This document shows, one piece after another, positions 6,046 through 13,544 of a stretch of 21,229 nucleotides of DNA; position 1 is the first letter of the stretch, and each line of letters starts with the position of its first letter. Both the position numbers and the translations under genes were made by a program. This DNA is from Planctomicrobium sp. (GTDB taxonomy: Bacteria; Planctomycetota; Planctomycetia; Planctomycetales; Planctomycetaceae): positions 1 through 21,229 of the forward strand of contig JAJDEL010000813.1 of NCBI GenBank assembly GCA_029259835.1. Direction: 5' to 3'. Below the pieces are notes generated by a model. It saw only the letters and a list, made by a program, of their open reading frames with translations, searched no databases and was not told the DNA's origin.

Positions 6046-6564
6046 ATGAAAAAGTGCGAGGTCTGCGGGACGTTGATTCTATTCGGTCCAGTTCGGAGCG
6101 ATGATCACATTTACTGTAGTTACGAATGTCGCGACAGAGGTGACTTCGAACAAGAAACTGAGTACATCCCTGACGACACAGCAGTAGCAATGGCGATGGT
6201 CATCAACACGGGAGATTGTCCTAAATGTGGCGGGCCTGGCCCGGTTGACGTTCAATACTCGCACACAGTTTGGTCCGCTTTGGTGATGACGTCCTACAAA
6301 AGCAACCCCGAGGTGTGTTGCGGGGGGTGTGGTCGTGCCTCGAAGTTGAAAGCGACGTTATTTTCATTTTGTCTGGGATGGTGGGGTTTCCCATTCGGCA
6401 TTCTCATCACCCCGGTCCAAGTTTTTCGAAATCTCTTCGGCCTGTTCAGTGGGCCGGTACATGGAAATCCAAGTTCTGAGTTGGAGCCCATCGCGAAGTT
6501 AATGCTCGCGGACGAAGTTCGGCAGCGCGAAAGCGACGTATCCTCTCTGACGTATCCCCCCTAG
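6046..6564 (+). CDS. Zinc-ribbon membrane protein of unknown function, 172 aa
   Basis: Two cysteine modules precede a hydrophobic region. The first is C4xxC7 with C24xxxC28 (KCEVCG...YCSYEC), the second C58xxC61 with C91/C92 and C95 (CPKCGG...CCGGCG). Both look like zinc ribbons. A hydrophobic stretch follows (about 104-135, with FCLGWWGFPFGILITP), long enough for one re-entrant or two short membrane segments. The tail is polar and charged. The cysteine count argues for metal binding, but no enzymatic domain is visible and I do not recognise the family. AAAGG lies about 10 bases before the ATG as a ribosome binding site. The gene stands alone, divergent from the protease pair with a 146-bp shared upstream region. 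Confidence 0.8.
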   Translation: MKKCEVCGTLILFGPVRSDDHIYCSYECRDRGDFEQETEYIPDDTAVAMAMVINTGDCPKCGGPGPVDVQYSHTVWSALVMTSYKSNPEVCCGGCGRASKLKATLFSFCLGWWGFPFGILITPVQVFRNLFGLFSGPVHGNPSSELEPIAKLMLADEVRQRESDVSSLTYPP

Positions 6565-6651
6565 CACAGGCAGGCGGGGTGGCATGTTCGGGATTCCATG
6601 AACACAAGTCTTCACAAATCCAAGCAATGACGTCAGTACCACCCGATACGT

Positions 6652-6686
6652 AAAAAAGGCTGAACTGCGAATCGCAGTTCAGCCTT
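6652..6686 (-). terminator. Intrinsic terminator of the ferredoxin gene
   Basis: On the minus strand a perfect 14-bp stem (AAGGCTGAACTGCG / CGCAGTTCAGCCTT, loop ATT) is followed directly by a T-run, the complement of A6652-A6657. It lies 24 bp after the ferredoxin stop codon. This is a textbook rho-independent terminator. Being nearly symmetric, it may also slow transcripts arriving from the plus-strand gene ending at 6564. Confidence 0.9.
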
Positions 6687-6710
6687 GGTTCTTCAGTGCA
6701 AGCCGAAGGT

Positions 6711-6995
6711 TTAGCCGACGTCTTCGCCCATGGCTTCTTTCTTCTCAGTAATCACTGGGCAGTTTGGTGCCATTTCGGCGTTGAGTTCCGTGTAGCCCGC
6801 CCACTCTTCTGGCAGGTTGTCTTCGAGGAAGATTGCCTCAACCGGGCATTCCGGGACGCAGGCTTCGCAATCGATACATTCATCTGGATGAATGTAGAGA
6901 ATCGCTTCACCTTCGTAGAAGCACTCGACCGGGCAGACGACAACGCAGTCTGTGTATTTGCAGTTAAAACATGGTTCAGCGACAACGTGTGTCAT
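6711..6995 (-). CDS. fdxA: 7Fe-type ferredoxin ([3Fe-4S][4Fe-4S]), 94 aa
   Basis: The N-terminus [17 protein letters not shown] and the segment CPVECFYEG...[22 protein letters not shown] align closely with Azotobacter-type ferredoxin I. Cysteines sit at 9, 12, 17, 21, 25, 40, 43, 46 and 50. By analogy Cys9, Cys17 and Cys50 hold the 3Fe cluster and Cys21, Cys40, Cys43 and Cys46 the 4Fe cluster. It is a cytosolic low-potential electron carrier whose partner is unknown. The ATG at 6995 is chosen over an upstream ATG at 7022 because GGAAAGGGAAAG sits just before it and the family begins at this Met. A MITE-like repeat (7039-7148) begins about 44 bp upstream, so the promoter lies in or beyond it. 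A strong terminator follows the stop. Confidence 0.93.
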   Translation of the reverse strand: MTHVVAEPCFNCKYTDCVVVCPVECFYEGEAILYIHPDECIDCEACVPECPVEAIFLEDNLPEEWAGYTELNAEMAPNCPVITEKKEAMGEDVG

Positions 6996-7038
6996 CCGAC
7001 TTTCCCTTTCCTTGATGAACAAATCAAAAATGAATCTA

Positions 7039-7148
7039 GAGTCTGTTTGAAAATTGAGCTTCGCCCCTCACTCTAACCCTCTCCCCCCAGGGAGAGGGGA
7101 CAAAAGTTGCCGCGATGCGGCAGTGACAGGAATTTACAAACACGCTCT
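7039..7148 (-). repeat. MITE-like repeat, copy 2 (inverted relative to copy 1 at 1678-1769)
   Basis: About 110 bp with ends GAGTCTGTTTGAAAATT and TTTACAAACACGCTCTT, forming imperfect terminal inverted repeats. Read on the minus strand it matches copy 1 block for block and carries an extra internal segment around CCCTCACTCTAACCC. An internal palindrome (CCCTCTCCC...GGGAGAGGG) can fold on itself. It lies directly in the upstream region of the ferredoxin gene. Confidence 0.7.
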
Positions 7149-7324
7149 TACAGAGGGCGAACCTCTTTGGTCTCGTAACTCGTTACTCCAACAGTGAGTT
7201 CTTCTCCCTTAATCGGAATAAGCAAGAGAGACCTTTTATGGAATCTCTTCTCAGAGTCGTTTTAGACCTGTGTATTTCAAGTGTCAAGGCAATTCACGAG
7301 AAGGTCAGGTGTGGGCCTAGCAAA

Positions 7325-7341
7325 TTGAGACTCGGTCTCAA
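7325..7341 (-). terminator. Candidate weak terminator of the rhodanese gene
   Basis: TTGAGAC-TCG-GTCTCAA is an exact 7-bp stem with a 3-nt loop, beginning one base after the rhodanese TGA on the minus strand. Only a short ATTT stretch follows, so the call is tentative. Confidence 0.4.
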
Positions 7342-7342
7342 C

Positions 7343-7723
7343 TCATTGGGGCGAAACCGTTGTAAATCCAGCCTCGTTCCAGTCTCGCCAGCCTCCATCC
7401 ATTGAGATAGGATCGGTGTATCCCATTCTCTGGATGACATCGGCAGCGAGTGCCGATCTGAATCCACCACCACAGTAAAGAACAAGCTTTGCTGATGTGT
7501 CTGGGATCACTTTTTCGATATCTCGTTCGATAACCCCTTTTCCCAAATGAATCGCATCTGGGAGATGTCCTCTCGCGAATTCACTTTCTTCGCGAACATC
7601 AACCAAAACGAAATCTTCGCCAGATTTCTGCATTTGACGAACATCGTGAATCGTGCATTCCTCAATTCGAGATTTTGCGTCGTTGACGGCTTCCAGAAAA
7701 CGAGGCGCGTGTTGTTTCGCCAT
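7343..7723 (-). CDS. Single-domain rhodanese (sulfurtransferase-like), 126 aa
   Basis: A complete rhodanese domain: FVLVDVREESEFARGHLPDAIHL (38-60) carries the DVRE.SE...GH.P.A motif, and YCGGGFRSA (83-91) is the active-site loop with catalytic Cys84, followed by a C-terminal MDGGWRDWNEAG motif. Such proteins move sulfane sulfur from thiosulfate or persulfides to acceptors such as cyanide or thiols. The physiological acceptor is unknown. It has no signal peptide, so it is cytosolic. The open frame extends upstream to a TTG at 7756, but the ATG at 7723 gives the usual family length, so I use it. The ribosome binding site is weak for both. It precedes the ferredoxin gene on the same strand, but 347 bp and a repeat separate them. 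Confidence 0.9.
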   Translation of the reverse strand: MAKQHAPRFLEAVNDAKSRIEECTIHDVRQMQKSGEDFVLVDVREESEFARGHLPDAIHLGKGVIERDIEKVIPDTSAKLVLYCGGGFRSALAADVIQRMGYTDPISMDGGWRDWNEAGFTTVSPQ

Positions 7724-7830
7724 AAGAATCGTCCAATCGTAATAATGCAGTGTCAATCATGTTTTGATGAGCACGACAACGGAGTGCGGAATTCTCATTG
7801 ACGATCCATCATTCGAAGCCTGGCAAGGCA

Positions 7831-9366
7831 CTAATTAGCCTCGATCTCGCGAAGTGCCTTCCGGTAGGCAGCTGAAAGGTCCGAAAAGTAGGATGTGATG
7901 CCTGACCCGAGCGTCCGCGAGACAATTCCATTAGCAAGCGCTTTCAGCGTGACCTTGCCGACGGTCTGCTTCTCATCCCAGACAATTGCTGTCAAATCAT
8001 TCCCTTCTTTGTCGACATCACGAGCGAGAATGACAACGTGGATATTCAGGTCGCTCACGAGGTTCCGCTCCTGGCCTTCAGTGAGAGAAAAATACATCGC
8101 GACGATGACAAAAGCTGTACTTTGATTGACTTCGGACCTGCGTCTGACGTTTTTCCATTTCAAGCGTTGTTCAAAAGTTTTTTCTGCCTGCTTCAGCACA
8201 TACCCAGTAATTCGACCGGATGGATCAGAATTAAACGGAACCATGTTAATCGATGCCTCGCGAATTTGGCTGAGTAGTAATCGACCCCGCTCGGTTCCGA
8301 CCAGATTTTCGGCCCCTCCATATCCGCTTGAAATTTTCACCGGAACGTTTTCAGGAGAAAGGGGAACCATCTTGTCCCCTTTTTTTGCGACCATGTCTTT
8401 GATGTCGATGCACGAAATCGCAAAGTTCAGACTCTCTCCGTCTGTCCGCTTGAAGGTGTTGACCCCAATCACTTCTCCAAACATATTGACGAGCGGACCT
8501 CCACTGTTCCCACCGGAAATTGCTGCGGTTGTCTGGACATAGTTTCCGGCAGTATGCCCCACCTCTTTGGCATCACGAAGCCCACTGACGATTCCTTCGG
8601 AAGTGGTAAACGAAAGACCACGTGGAGCACCGAATGTTGCAACATTGATCCCCTTCGCAGGCAATGATCCGGCAACGGAAAGCGATTTCAATCCCCCTTG
8701 TGGAACGTTGATTTTGAAGACGATCAAATCACGTTCGTGATCAACTTTAAAGATGCCCGCGATTGGCTCTTTTCGACCATCATTGAACTGCACTTCTGCG
8801 GACGTCGCACCTTCGAGAACATGATAATTCGTGACAATGACACCATCTTCGCCAACGACAAAGCCGCTCCCCAAGCTTCCGCCAAATTGACTTTTCACCA
8901 AAATCCGAACAACCGAACTTTCTACTAACTCGATGAGTGCAGGTAATTCATAAGGTTCACTCGGTCTCTTGACACTTGAACCAGACGTTTCTTTCTTCAT
9001 CCCAGTAATGCTCAATTCCGCCCCATCGATTGAGGCCGTGGCAGCTAAATCAAGACTGGGATCAACTCCGATTGTGTCCGCTAAGTCCATCGTCACGTTT
9101 GCGGCTTCGGGCGGAACGACAGCGCTGGCCATGCTCTCATCAGGGGTCTCGGGAGCCTGCTGTGGTGAACTGGGTGTTGAGTCGGCGATGACTGGATCGT
9201 TTTGAACCTCACGGGACTGCCGCCCCATAAGAAATGCGAAGGCGACGACGGCAACAACTGCAACTAAGCCGCCACCGATGAGTAAACCAGTGACTATCCC
9301 GTTATTATTAGGCTGCGTTTTTTTCTTCTTTCGTCGATTACCACTTGAACGATGCCGCGTACTCAT
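7831..9366 (-). CDS. Membrane-anchored trypsin-like (HtrA-type) serine protease, 511 aa
   Basis: A very basic N-terminus (RRKKKK at 11-16) precedes one transmembrane helix (about 24-47), so the rest should lie outside the cytoplasmic membrane. A low-complexity linker (48-140, rich in P, S, A and E) leads to a chymotrypsin-fold domain (about 143-330) with the full triad: His182 (TNYHVL), Asp213 (ERDLIVF) and Ser288 (SGGNSGGPL). Instead of the PDZ domains of DegP/HtrA, the C-terminal 160 residues form a domain I do not recognise, containing WDEKQTVGKVTLKAL and ending in a helix. The start is supported by GGGGAAA before the ATG. It lies 156 bp downstream of spoVR on the same strand. Substrates are unknown; a role in envelope protein quality control is the family-based guess. 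Confidence 0.92.
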   Translation of the reverse strand: MSTRHRSSGNRRKKKKTQPNNNGIVTGLLIGGGLVAVVAVVAFAFLMGRQSREVQNDPVIADSTPSSPQQAPETPDESMASAVVPPEAANVTMDLADTIGVDPSLDLAATASIDGAELSITGMKKETSGSSVKRPSEPYELPALIELVESSVVRILVKSQFGGSLGSGFVVGEDGVIVTNYHVLEGATSAEVQFNDGRKEPIAGIFKVDHERDLIVFKINVPQGGLKSLSVAGSLPAKGINVATFGAPRGLSFTTSEGIVSGLRDAKEVGHTAGNYVQTTAAISGGNSGGPLVNMFGEVIGVNTFKRTDGESLNFAISCIDIKDMVAKKGDKMVPLSPENVPVKISSGYGGAENLVGTERGRLLLSQIREASINMVPFNSDPSGRITGYVLKQAEKTFEQRLKWKNVRRRSEVNQSTAFVIVAMYFSLTEGQERNLVSDLNIHVVILARDVDKEGNDLTAIVWDEKQTVGKVTLKALANGIVSRTLGSGITSYFSDLSAAYRKALREIEAN

Positions 9367-9481
9367 AAACCCGTTTCCCCGTCAATGAATATGAAGAGAT
9401 GAATCGAACACCCTACGAGAGTACGCTTTTTAATGCACGTTTGCGAGTCTGAAAGTCGAATATCAGAAACTTTGCCGCGGC

Positions 9482-9516
9482 GTTCTTCAGTTTGAACAGT
9501 TCAGAATTTGAAGAAC
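9482..9516 (-). terminator. Stem-loop after the spoVR stop codon
   Basis: GTTCTTCA (9482-9489) pairs with TGAAGAAC (9509-9516), and the loop contains a second small palindrome, TGAACAGTTCA. It lies within 41 bp of the spoVR stop. There is no T-tract, so it could be a weak terminator or an mRNA-end structure between spoVR and the protease gene. Confidence 0.3.
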
Positions 9517-9522
9517 AGGACA

Positions 9523-11058
9523 TTACGATTCAATTTTGTAAATCTCATGCGTGTGTCCATCGTATGAGATTATTGAGAGCTCATCATCAATCACGGTTTC
9601 GAGGTTCACTGGACGATTCCAGACTTTTTGCAGATTCGAAAGAGTCGCATTTGCGTAGTCTTGCTTGAGTTCAACTCCCTGATAGTCATGCCGTAAGTAC
9701 AGTTCACCTCGGTTGCGGTGATTTCCATCGACGACATAAATGAATGGTCGACCGTGGTTCGTTAAACTTGTGAGGAATTGCTGTTTGATATCATCGAATT
9801 CGCGCGAGGCAATTTCGTAATCACCGGAGCGGTCATTATATGCAAACGAAAACATCTTGTGACGCCGACAAAACTCGGCGTTGAGGAATGTATCGATGAA
9901 TGTCAGATCGTTGTGAATTCGTCTCACTTCAAAGATTTTCTCGCGACCCAAACCGAGTTGTTTGTCCCAGTTTGACTTCTCGTTCATGTCGTTACAGTCT
10001 TCCCACTCCGGACCAAACTGCCCTTTATTCCAGCGCTGTTCAATATCTCGCATCAACTCAATGCCGACCTTGTAAGGATTGAGCCGTTGCGGTGACATCG
10101 CCATCGTCCCGGAATGGTGGTCGGCATAGTCGATGACCTCCGCATCCGTAAGACCATGTTTCGTCATGATCGTCGAGTGCCAGTAACTCGCCCAACCTTC
10201 GTTCATAATTTTCGTTTGTCCTTGTGGGGCGAAGTAGTACGCTTCATCTCGAATGATTGCGAGAATATCATGCTGCCATTGTTCAAGTGGAGCGTGATCT
10301 AAAAGAAACAACAGGACATCACGTTGCGGTTCTTCCGGGAATGAACGCTGAGCCATTTGAAGATCGCGTTCTTCATTCTCTCGCAGTTTCTCCCGCTCCA
10401 GGACATCAGGGGGGTTGATGAATGGGTCCATATATCCTTTGGCACGAAAACGCCCATGTTCGGGAACTTCGTCCTGACCTGATCTATTCGCCTCGGTCTT
10501 TTTCTTCTCTTCGAAATCAGGCTTTGCCTGACGCTGAATATGTGGTGAATAAGGATCGATGAGATTGTCGAGCGACAGGCACGCATCAATGAAACGTTCA
10601 ACCTTTTCATATCCGAAACGGTCAATATAGCGATTCACCCGCGCGGCGTGGTTCGCCATTTGATCGAGCATTTTTCGATTTGTCGGGGCGAACCAGGCGT
10701 TGTTTTTGAAGAAGTCGCAGTGACCGTACACATGAGCGATCACCAGCTTCTGATCACCGATTGCATTCGCAGACAACAGGTACGCATAACACGGATCGGT
10801 ATTGATGACCATCTCGTAGATTTTGGAAAGGCCATACGAATAACTTTTAAGAAGTTCGTTGTACTCGGCACCGAATCGCCAATGAGGGTAACGAACAGGG
10901 AACCCACCGTACGCCGCAAACATGCTCAGTTCTTCGTAGTCGAGCATTTCAAAAATTGTCTCGAAGAAATCAAGACCGTAAGAAGCGGCAATCTCCTCCA
11001 TCCGCGCCTGAATATCGCAAATCTCCGGCGGCAGTGCTCGATGAGTCGTAATAGTCAT
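9523..11058 (-). CDS. spoVR: SpoVR family protein, 511 aa
   Basis: Full-length SpoVR/YcgB family protein. Family segments visible are an N-terminal region containing [17 protein letters not shown], the HWRFG motif, the [11 protein letters not shown] motif, [28 protein letters not shown], a QRLNPYKVG motif and a C-terminal [17 protein letters not shown]. In Bacillus the gene affects spore cortex formation. In Gram-negative bacteria it belongs to the PrkA(YeaG)-YeaH-YcgB stress group; its molecular activity is unresolved. The ATG at 11058 is preferred over one at 11124 because AAGGA sits eight bases before it and conserved sequence starts nearby. PrkA and YeaH homologues, commonly adjacent, are absent from this window. 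No signal peptide or membrane segment is visible, so it is presumably cytosolic. Confidence 0.93.
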   Translation of the reverse strand: MTITTHRALPPEICDIQARMEEIAASYGLDFFETIFEMLDYEELSMFAAYGGFPVRYPHWRFGAEYNELLKSYSYGLSKIYEMVINTDPCYAYLLSANAIGDQKLVIAHVYGHCDFFKNNAWFAPTNRKMLDQMANHAARVNRYIDRFGYEKVERFIDACLSLDNLIDPYSPHIQRQAKPDFEEKKKTEANRSGQDEVPEHGRFRAKGYMDPFINPPDVLEREKLRENEERDLQMAQRSFPEEPQRDVLLFLLDHAPLEQWQHDILAIIRDEAYYFAPQGQTKIMNEGWASYWHSTIMTKHGLTDAEVIDYADHHSGTMAMSPQRLNPYKVGIELMRDIEQRWNKGQFGPEWEDCNDMNEKSNWDKQLGLGREKIFEVRRIHNDLTFIDTFLNAEFCRRHKMFSFAYNDRSGDYEIASREFDDIKQQFLTSLTNHGRPFIYVVDGNHRNRGELYLRHDYQGVELKQDYANATLSNLQKVWNRPVNLETVIDDELSIISYDGHTHEIYKIES

Positions 11059-11504
11059 GCGTAAATCCTTGCAGAAGACCGCCTGGAACGAGAAAGAGGC
11101 CTCCAGTCTCACTGAGCGAAACACACGAATCTAGACCGTAGTTTCGTCGCAGATATCGACAGAAGCAGCTTCACGATCCAAAGAGCAAACCTTGTGAAGC
11201 AATTGTACGCGGCACGATCATGTGCGAGAAGAGCAGATTATTTTCAACTCCAGAAAGCCTGGTCTCGCTGAGCATCTGGTGATCCATCCGGTGGGAAGCG
11301 AGCCTGGAGTGTTTGCGGTCCAGTGTGGAAAGAACTGTCCCGAAATAGATTCCCAATACCAGCCGTTTGGGCGCTAGCCCCGGATCGAATTTCGGTTCTC
11401 GCTTAGAACCGGGGCTAGCGCCCTGCGGCTGATGCAGGCCGAATCAATTCGAAGATTTATTACGGGACAATGCCTAAGTTGCCGATTGGTGATTTCCGAC
11501 AGCT
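11059..11504. other. Intergenic region upstream of spoVR
   Basis: It lies between the asparaginase stop and the spoVR start, both on the minus strand, so it must hold the spoVR promoter and the end of the asparaginase transcript. The only strong structure is an inverted repeat with exact 15-bp arms (11369-11423). Short open frames such as 11171-11356 (minus) have no family likeness and no ribosome binding site. I see no confident promoter. Confidence 0.55.
11369..11423. repeat. Long inverted repeat, 15-bp perfect arms with nested hairpin
   Basis: GGGCGCTAGCCCCGG (11369-11383) and CCGGGGCTAGCGCCC (11409-11423) are exact reverse complements. Inside the 25-nt loop, GGTTCT and AGAACC pair again. 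It resembles the GGGCGCTAGCCCC palindromes dispersed in planctomycete intergenic regions (from general knowledge, not checked). It lies about 80 bp past the asparaginase stop and could also end that transcript. Confidence 0.75.
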
Positions 11505-12503
11505 TCACTTCCCGATGTGGACTTCGCTGCGACCGGAGGAATCTGCGGCGGCGCGAGACATACCGCCTGTGTTGAACTCCATGACGATGTTGCCGTTCTT
11601 ATCAAGAGCAATGATGCCACCCCTGACCTGGCGCTTCGGATTGAACAAGATTCCGTGAACGGATTTTTTGAGGGAGTCTCCACGATATTCTATACGAGCA
11701 GAAACATCGAAGGCGACCGCGTTACGCATGTAGTCTTCGCCGATACCTGTGCAGGAAACGGCACAGGTTTGGTTGTCGGCAAACGTGCCTGCACAGACGA
11801 TGGGTGAATCGCCGATTCGTCCGAACTGCTTATTGTTCAGCCCGCCAGTCGATGTTGCAGCGGCAAGATTGCCGTGAGTGTCTAATGCGACGCAGCCGAC
11901 GGTTCCCATTTTGTCGGAGTCACTTCGCTTCTCATTTTTCATTTCATTCGCCTGAGCTTTCTTCAACCGCTTCAGTTGATGCTCAGTCGAGAAATCGCTG
12001 TTAGCGACACGTTCAATCTGCGAGTCGTCGTTAAATTGATCGGCGAACTTTTCTGCACCATCTGTCACCAGTAAAATATGCCGCGTTTCCGTCATCACTT
12101 TACGTGCGAGGGAAATTGGATTGCGGACCGTGCGAACTCCTCCGACAGCGCCGCACGAACGATCGCGACCATCCATGATCGATGCGTCCAGTTCATGCCC
12201 GGTAGCGGAATTGAAGACGGCACCTTTGCCGGCATTGAAGTAGGCAGAGTTTTCCAGAATGCGCACAACAGCTTCGACGGTATCAAGACTACTACGACCC
12301 GTTTTGAGCATCTCGGTTCCAGTCTCCAAGGCATGTGTCAGGACAACTTTCCGCTTCGCATTCCATTCTTCATCAGAAGACGAACTGCCTGCCCCGCCGT
12401 GAATGACAATAGCGAATTTCGGAGAGTCATCCGCCGCTTGAACCATTGCGATCGAAGCGGTCATTGCAAGGAAAGAAGCCAACATGGCAATGAGATATTT
12501 CAT
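11505..12503 (-). CDS. Secreted isoaspartyl peptidase/L-asparaginase, Ntn-hydrolase (plant-type), 332 aa
   Basis: A signal peptide is visible ([24 protein letters not shown], cleavage near residue 23-24), so the enzyme is exported. Family motifs follow: IHGGAGS (34-40), an NAGKGAVFN stretch (90-98), DASIMDG (106-112), and the autocleavage site GTVGCVALD with Thr201 as the new N-terminal nucleophile after cleavage between Gly200 and Thr201. The substrate-binding segment [26 protein letters not shown] comes next. The family hydrolyses beta-aspartyl (isoaspartyl) dipeptides and L-asparagine. Its length equals other enzymes plus the signal peptide. The ATG at 12503 is chosen because AGGA lies seven bases before it and it opens the signal peptide; an ATG at 12530 would hide the signal behind a polar extension. 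It is a lone transcription unit. Confidence 0.93.
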   Translation of the reverse strand: MKYLIAMLASFLAMTASIAMVQAADDSPKFAIVIHGGAGSSSSDEEWNAKRKVVLTHALETGTEMLKTGRSSLDTVEAVVRILENSAYFNAGKGAVFNSATGHELDASIMDGRDRSCGAVGGVRTVRNPISLARKVMTETRHILLVTDGAEKFADQFNDDSQIERVANSDFSTEHQLKRLKKAQANEMKNEKRSDSDKMGTVGCVALDTHGNLAAATSTGGLNNKQFGRIGDSPIVCAGTFADNQTCAVSCTGIGEDYMRNAVAFDVSARIEYRGDSLKKSVHGILFNPKRQVRGGIIALDKNGNIVMEFNTGGMSRAAADSSGRSEVHIGK

Positions 12504-12574
12504 GTCGCGATCCTGAATTATGAGTATCAATAGATGCAGAGTAGATGAATCCTGTTATCTCACCGCTTCTTGTA

Positions 12575-12594
12575 CACAGACTGGAATGTCTGTG
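12575..12594. repeat. Short palindromic repeat, CACAGAC family (copy c, best conserved)
   Basis: CACAGAC-TGGAAT-GTCTGTG is an exact 7-bp stem with a 6-nt loop, followed by CCAC. A right-half match, GAATGTCTGTGCCAC, occurs near 12947-12963, and related palindromes occur at 295-314, 454-476 and 16887-16904. Confidence 0.6.
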
Positions 12595-12741
12595 CCACTG
12601 TGAATGGAATGATCAGCGAAAATGGAACTTACAGACGCCGGAGGTGAGAAAAAGGAACGAAGGACACGGATTCAATGGATGAAGACCGATAAACAAACGT
12701 TCCTTGACGTCTGATGTCATTACTCCTGATCAAGGAAAATG

Positions 12742-12793
12742 AACCGCGAATGAACACCAATCAACAAAGAAGAATTCGCGTTCATTCGCGGTT
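12742..12793. repeat. Inverted repeat, 14-bp perfect arms
   Basis: AACCGCGAATGAAC (12742-12755) and GTTCATTCGCGGTT (12780-12793) are exact reverse complements separated by 24 nt. CTGATCA lies just outside both arms as a direct repeat. No T-tract follows. Confidence 0.7.
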
Positions 12794-12847
12794 GGAAATT
12801 CTGATCATTGATGTTGATATGCTATGCAAGGCTAAGAATGCCCGACC

Positions 12848-12895
12848 GTAGGACAGGATTTCATCCTGCCCAGACAGCTTGGAAAGCTGTCCTAC
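12848..12895. repeat. Three-way inverted repeat (outer 9-bp arms plus two inner hairpins)
   Basis: Outer arms GTAGGACAG (12848-12856) and CTGTCCTAC (12887-12895) enclose two further hairpins, CAGGAT-TTC-ATCCTG and ACAGCTT-GGA-AAGCTGT, which partly compete with the outer stem. The whole unit can fold as a cloverleaf or two-arm structure. Confidence 0.65.
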
Positions 12896-12996
12896 ATCAG
12901 AGATGAACCAGACATTTCAAGCCTCTCGAAGTATCACACTGTTGGAGGGAATGTCTGTGCCACCGTTGGACAGAGTGCGAGTTGAGTTGAGGGCAT

Positions 12997-13503
12997 TCAA
13001 TCAATGCAACCCTTCTCCAACCACCATTTTAAGAGTGAGCGGAACGGGGGCGTCAATTGGTCGGCGCGAGTTGCCAGGAGGTCGTGGAGTTCATCAGTCG
13101 TGAAGTATTCAATCTCTGCGATTTCACCAGGGTCTGGACGAGGGGTTTCGTCAGTCATTAGTGAATAGAGGACCGAATGTTCATACGCCGTCTCAACAGA
13201 GGCAGAGATTTTCGTCTCGAAGTGGAGTTTTCCGGAGAGGTCGAGTTCTTCTTTGAGTTCACGGTGAGCGGCAGCTTCGTACTGTTCGCCAGCGTCGACG
13301 TGACCAGACGCTGATGAAGTATAGTGCGATGGAAATTGATCTTTCGTTGTTGACCGAAGATGCACCAGCAGTCGACCATCCGTTCGCCAGATCCAGATAT
13401 GAACAGCACGATGCAATAGATTTTGCGCATGGGCTTCTGCGCGTGAAGCTTGTCTGATGACATTGTCCGAGGGATCACAGATGTCAAAAATTTCTTCGCT
13501 CAT
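12997..13503 (-). CDS. Nudix hydrolase, IDI/YfcD-like, 168 aa
   Basis: The N-terminus (DICDPSDNVI, then LLHRAVHIWIWRTDGRLLVHLRS) is typical of the isopentenyl-diphosphate-isomerase-like/YfcD branch of the Nudix superfamily. The Nudix box runs from about residue 67 to 89: G-x5-E-x7-REL-x-EE, with a DL ending where the consensus has GU. The conserved Gly near the end is replaced by Asp, as in other members of this branch. These enzymes hydrolyse nucleoside-diphosphate-linked compounds with a divalent metal. The substrate is unknown. AGAGG before the ATG is a fair ribosome binding site. The gene begins 41 bp after the stop of the large glycosidase-like gene on the same strand and may be co-transcribed with it. 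Confidence 0.9.
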   Translation of the reverse strand: MSEEIFDICDPSDNVIRQASRAEAHAQNLLHRAVHIWIWRTDGRLLVHLRSTTKDQFPSHYTSSASGHVDAGEQYEAAAHRELKEELDLSGKLHFETKISASVETAYEHSVLYSLMTDETPRPDPGEIAEIEYFTTDELHDLLATRADQLTPPFRSLLKWWLEKGCID

Positions 13504-13544
13504 GGAACCTCTGCGAACTTCATTTCAGCAATAGGGAATGACGA

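Larger units (their letters stand above)
7023..7342. other. Intergenic region between rhodanese and ferredoxin genes
   Basis: Both neighbours read leftward, so this is downstream of the rhodanese gene and upstream of the ferredoxin gene. It contains a small hairpin just after the rhodanese stop (7325-7341) and copy 2 of the MITE-like repeat (7039-7148). The remaining stretch of about 175 bp shows no gene and no promoter I can call with confidence. Confidence 0.55.
12504..12996. other. Palindrome-rich intergenic region
   Basis: A 493-bp spacer between two minus-strand genes with no believable coding region. It holds three unrelated inverted repeats in a row (12575-12594, 12742-12793 and 12848-12895) and a half-copy of the first (about 12947-12963). 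Such crowding suggests a landing zone for dispersed intergenic repeats. The asparaginase promoter should sit at its left end. Confidence 0.6.

Noticed and set aside
7751..7756. TTGACA on the minus strand as a -35 box of the rhodanese gene
   Set aside because: The hexamer matches consensus exactly, but 17 bp downstream there is only GACGAT, a poor -10 box, and the site would place the transcription start inside or past the ATG at 7723.
10648..11064. 138-codon plus-strand frame opposite spoVR
   Set aside because: It lies fully antisense to conserved SpoVR sequence and shows no family likeness.
11171..11356. 61-codon minus-strand frame upstream of spoVR
   Set aside because: Short, without ribosome binding site or domain, in a spacer with a palindromic repeat.
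12078..12533. 151-codon plus-strand frame opposite the asparaginase gene
   Set aside because: It overlaps the signal peptide and conserved motifs of a well-supported enzyme on the other strand; no independent evidence.
12742..12895. CRISPR array in the palindrome-rich spacer
   Set aside because: The palindromes differ from one another and are not regularly spaced direct repeats, and no cas gene is nearby.
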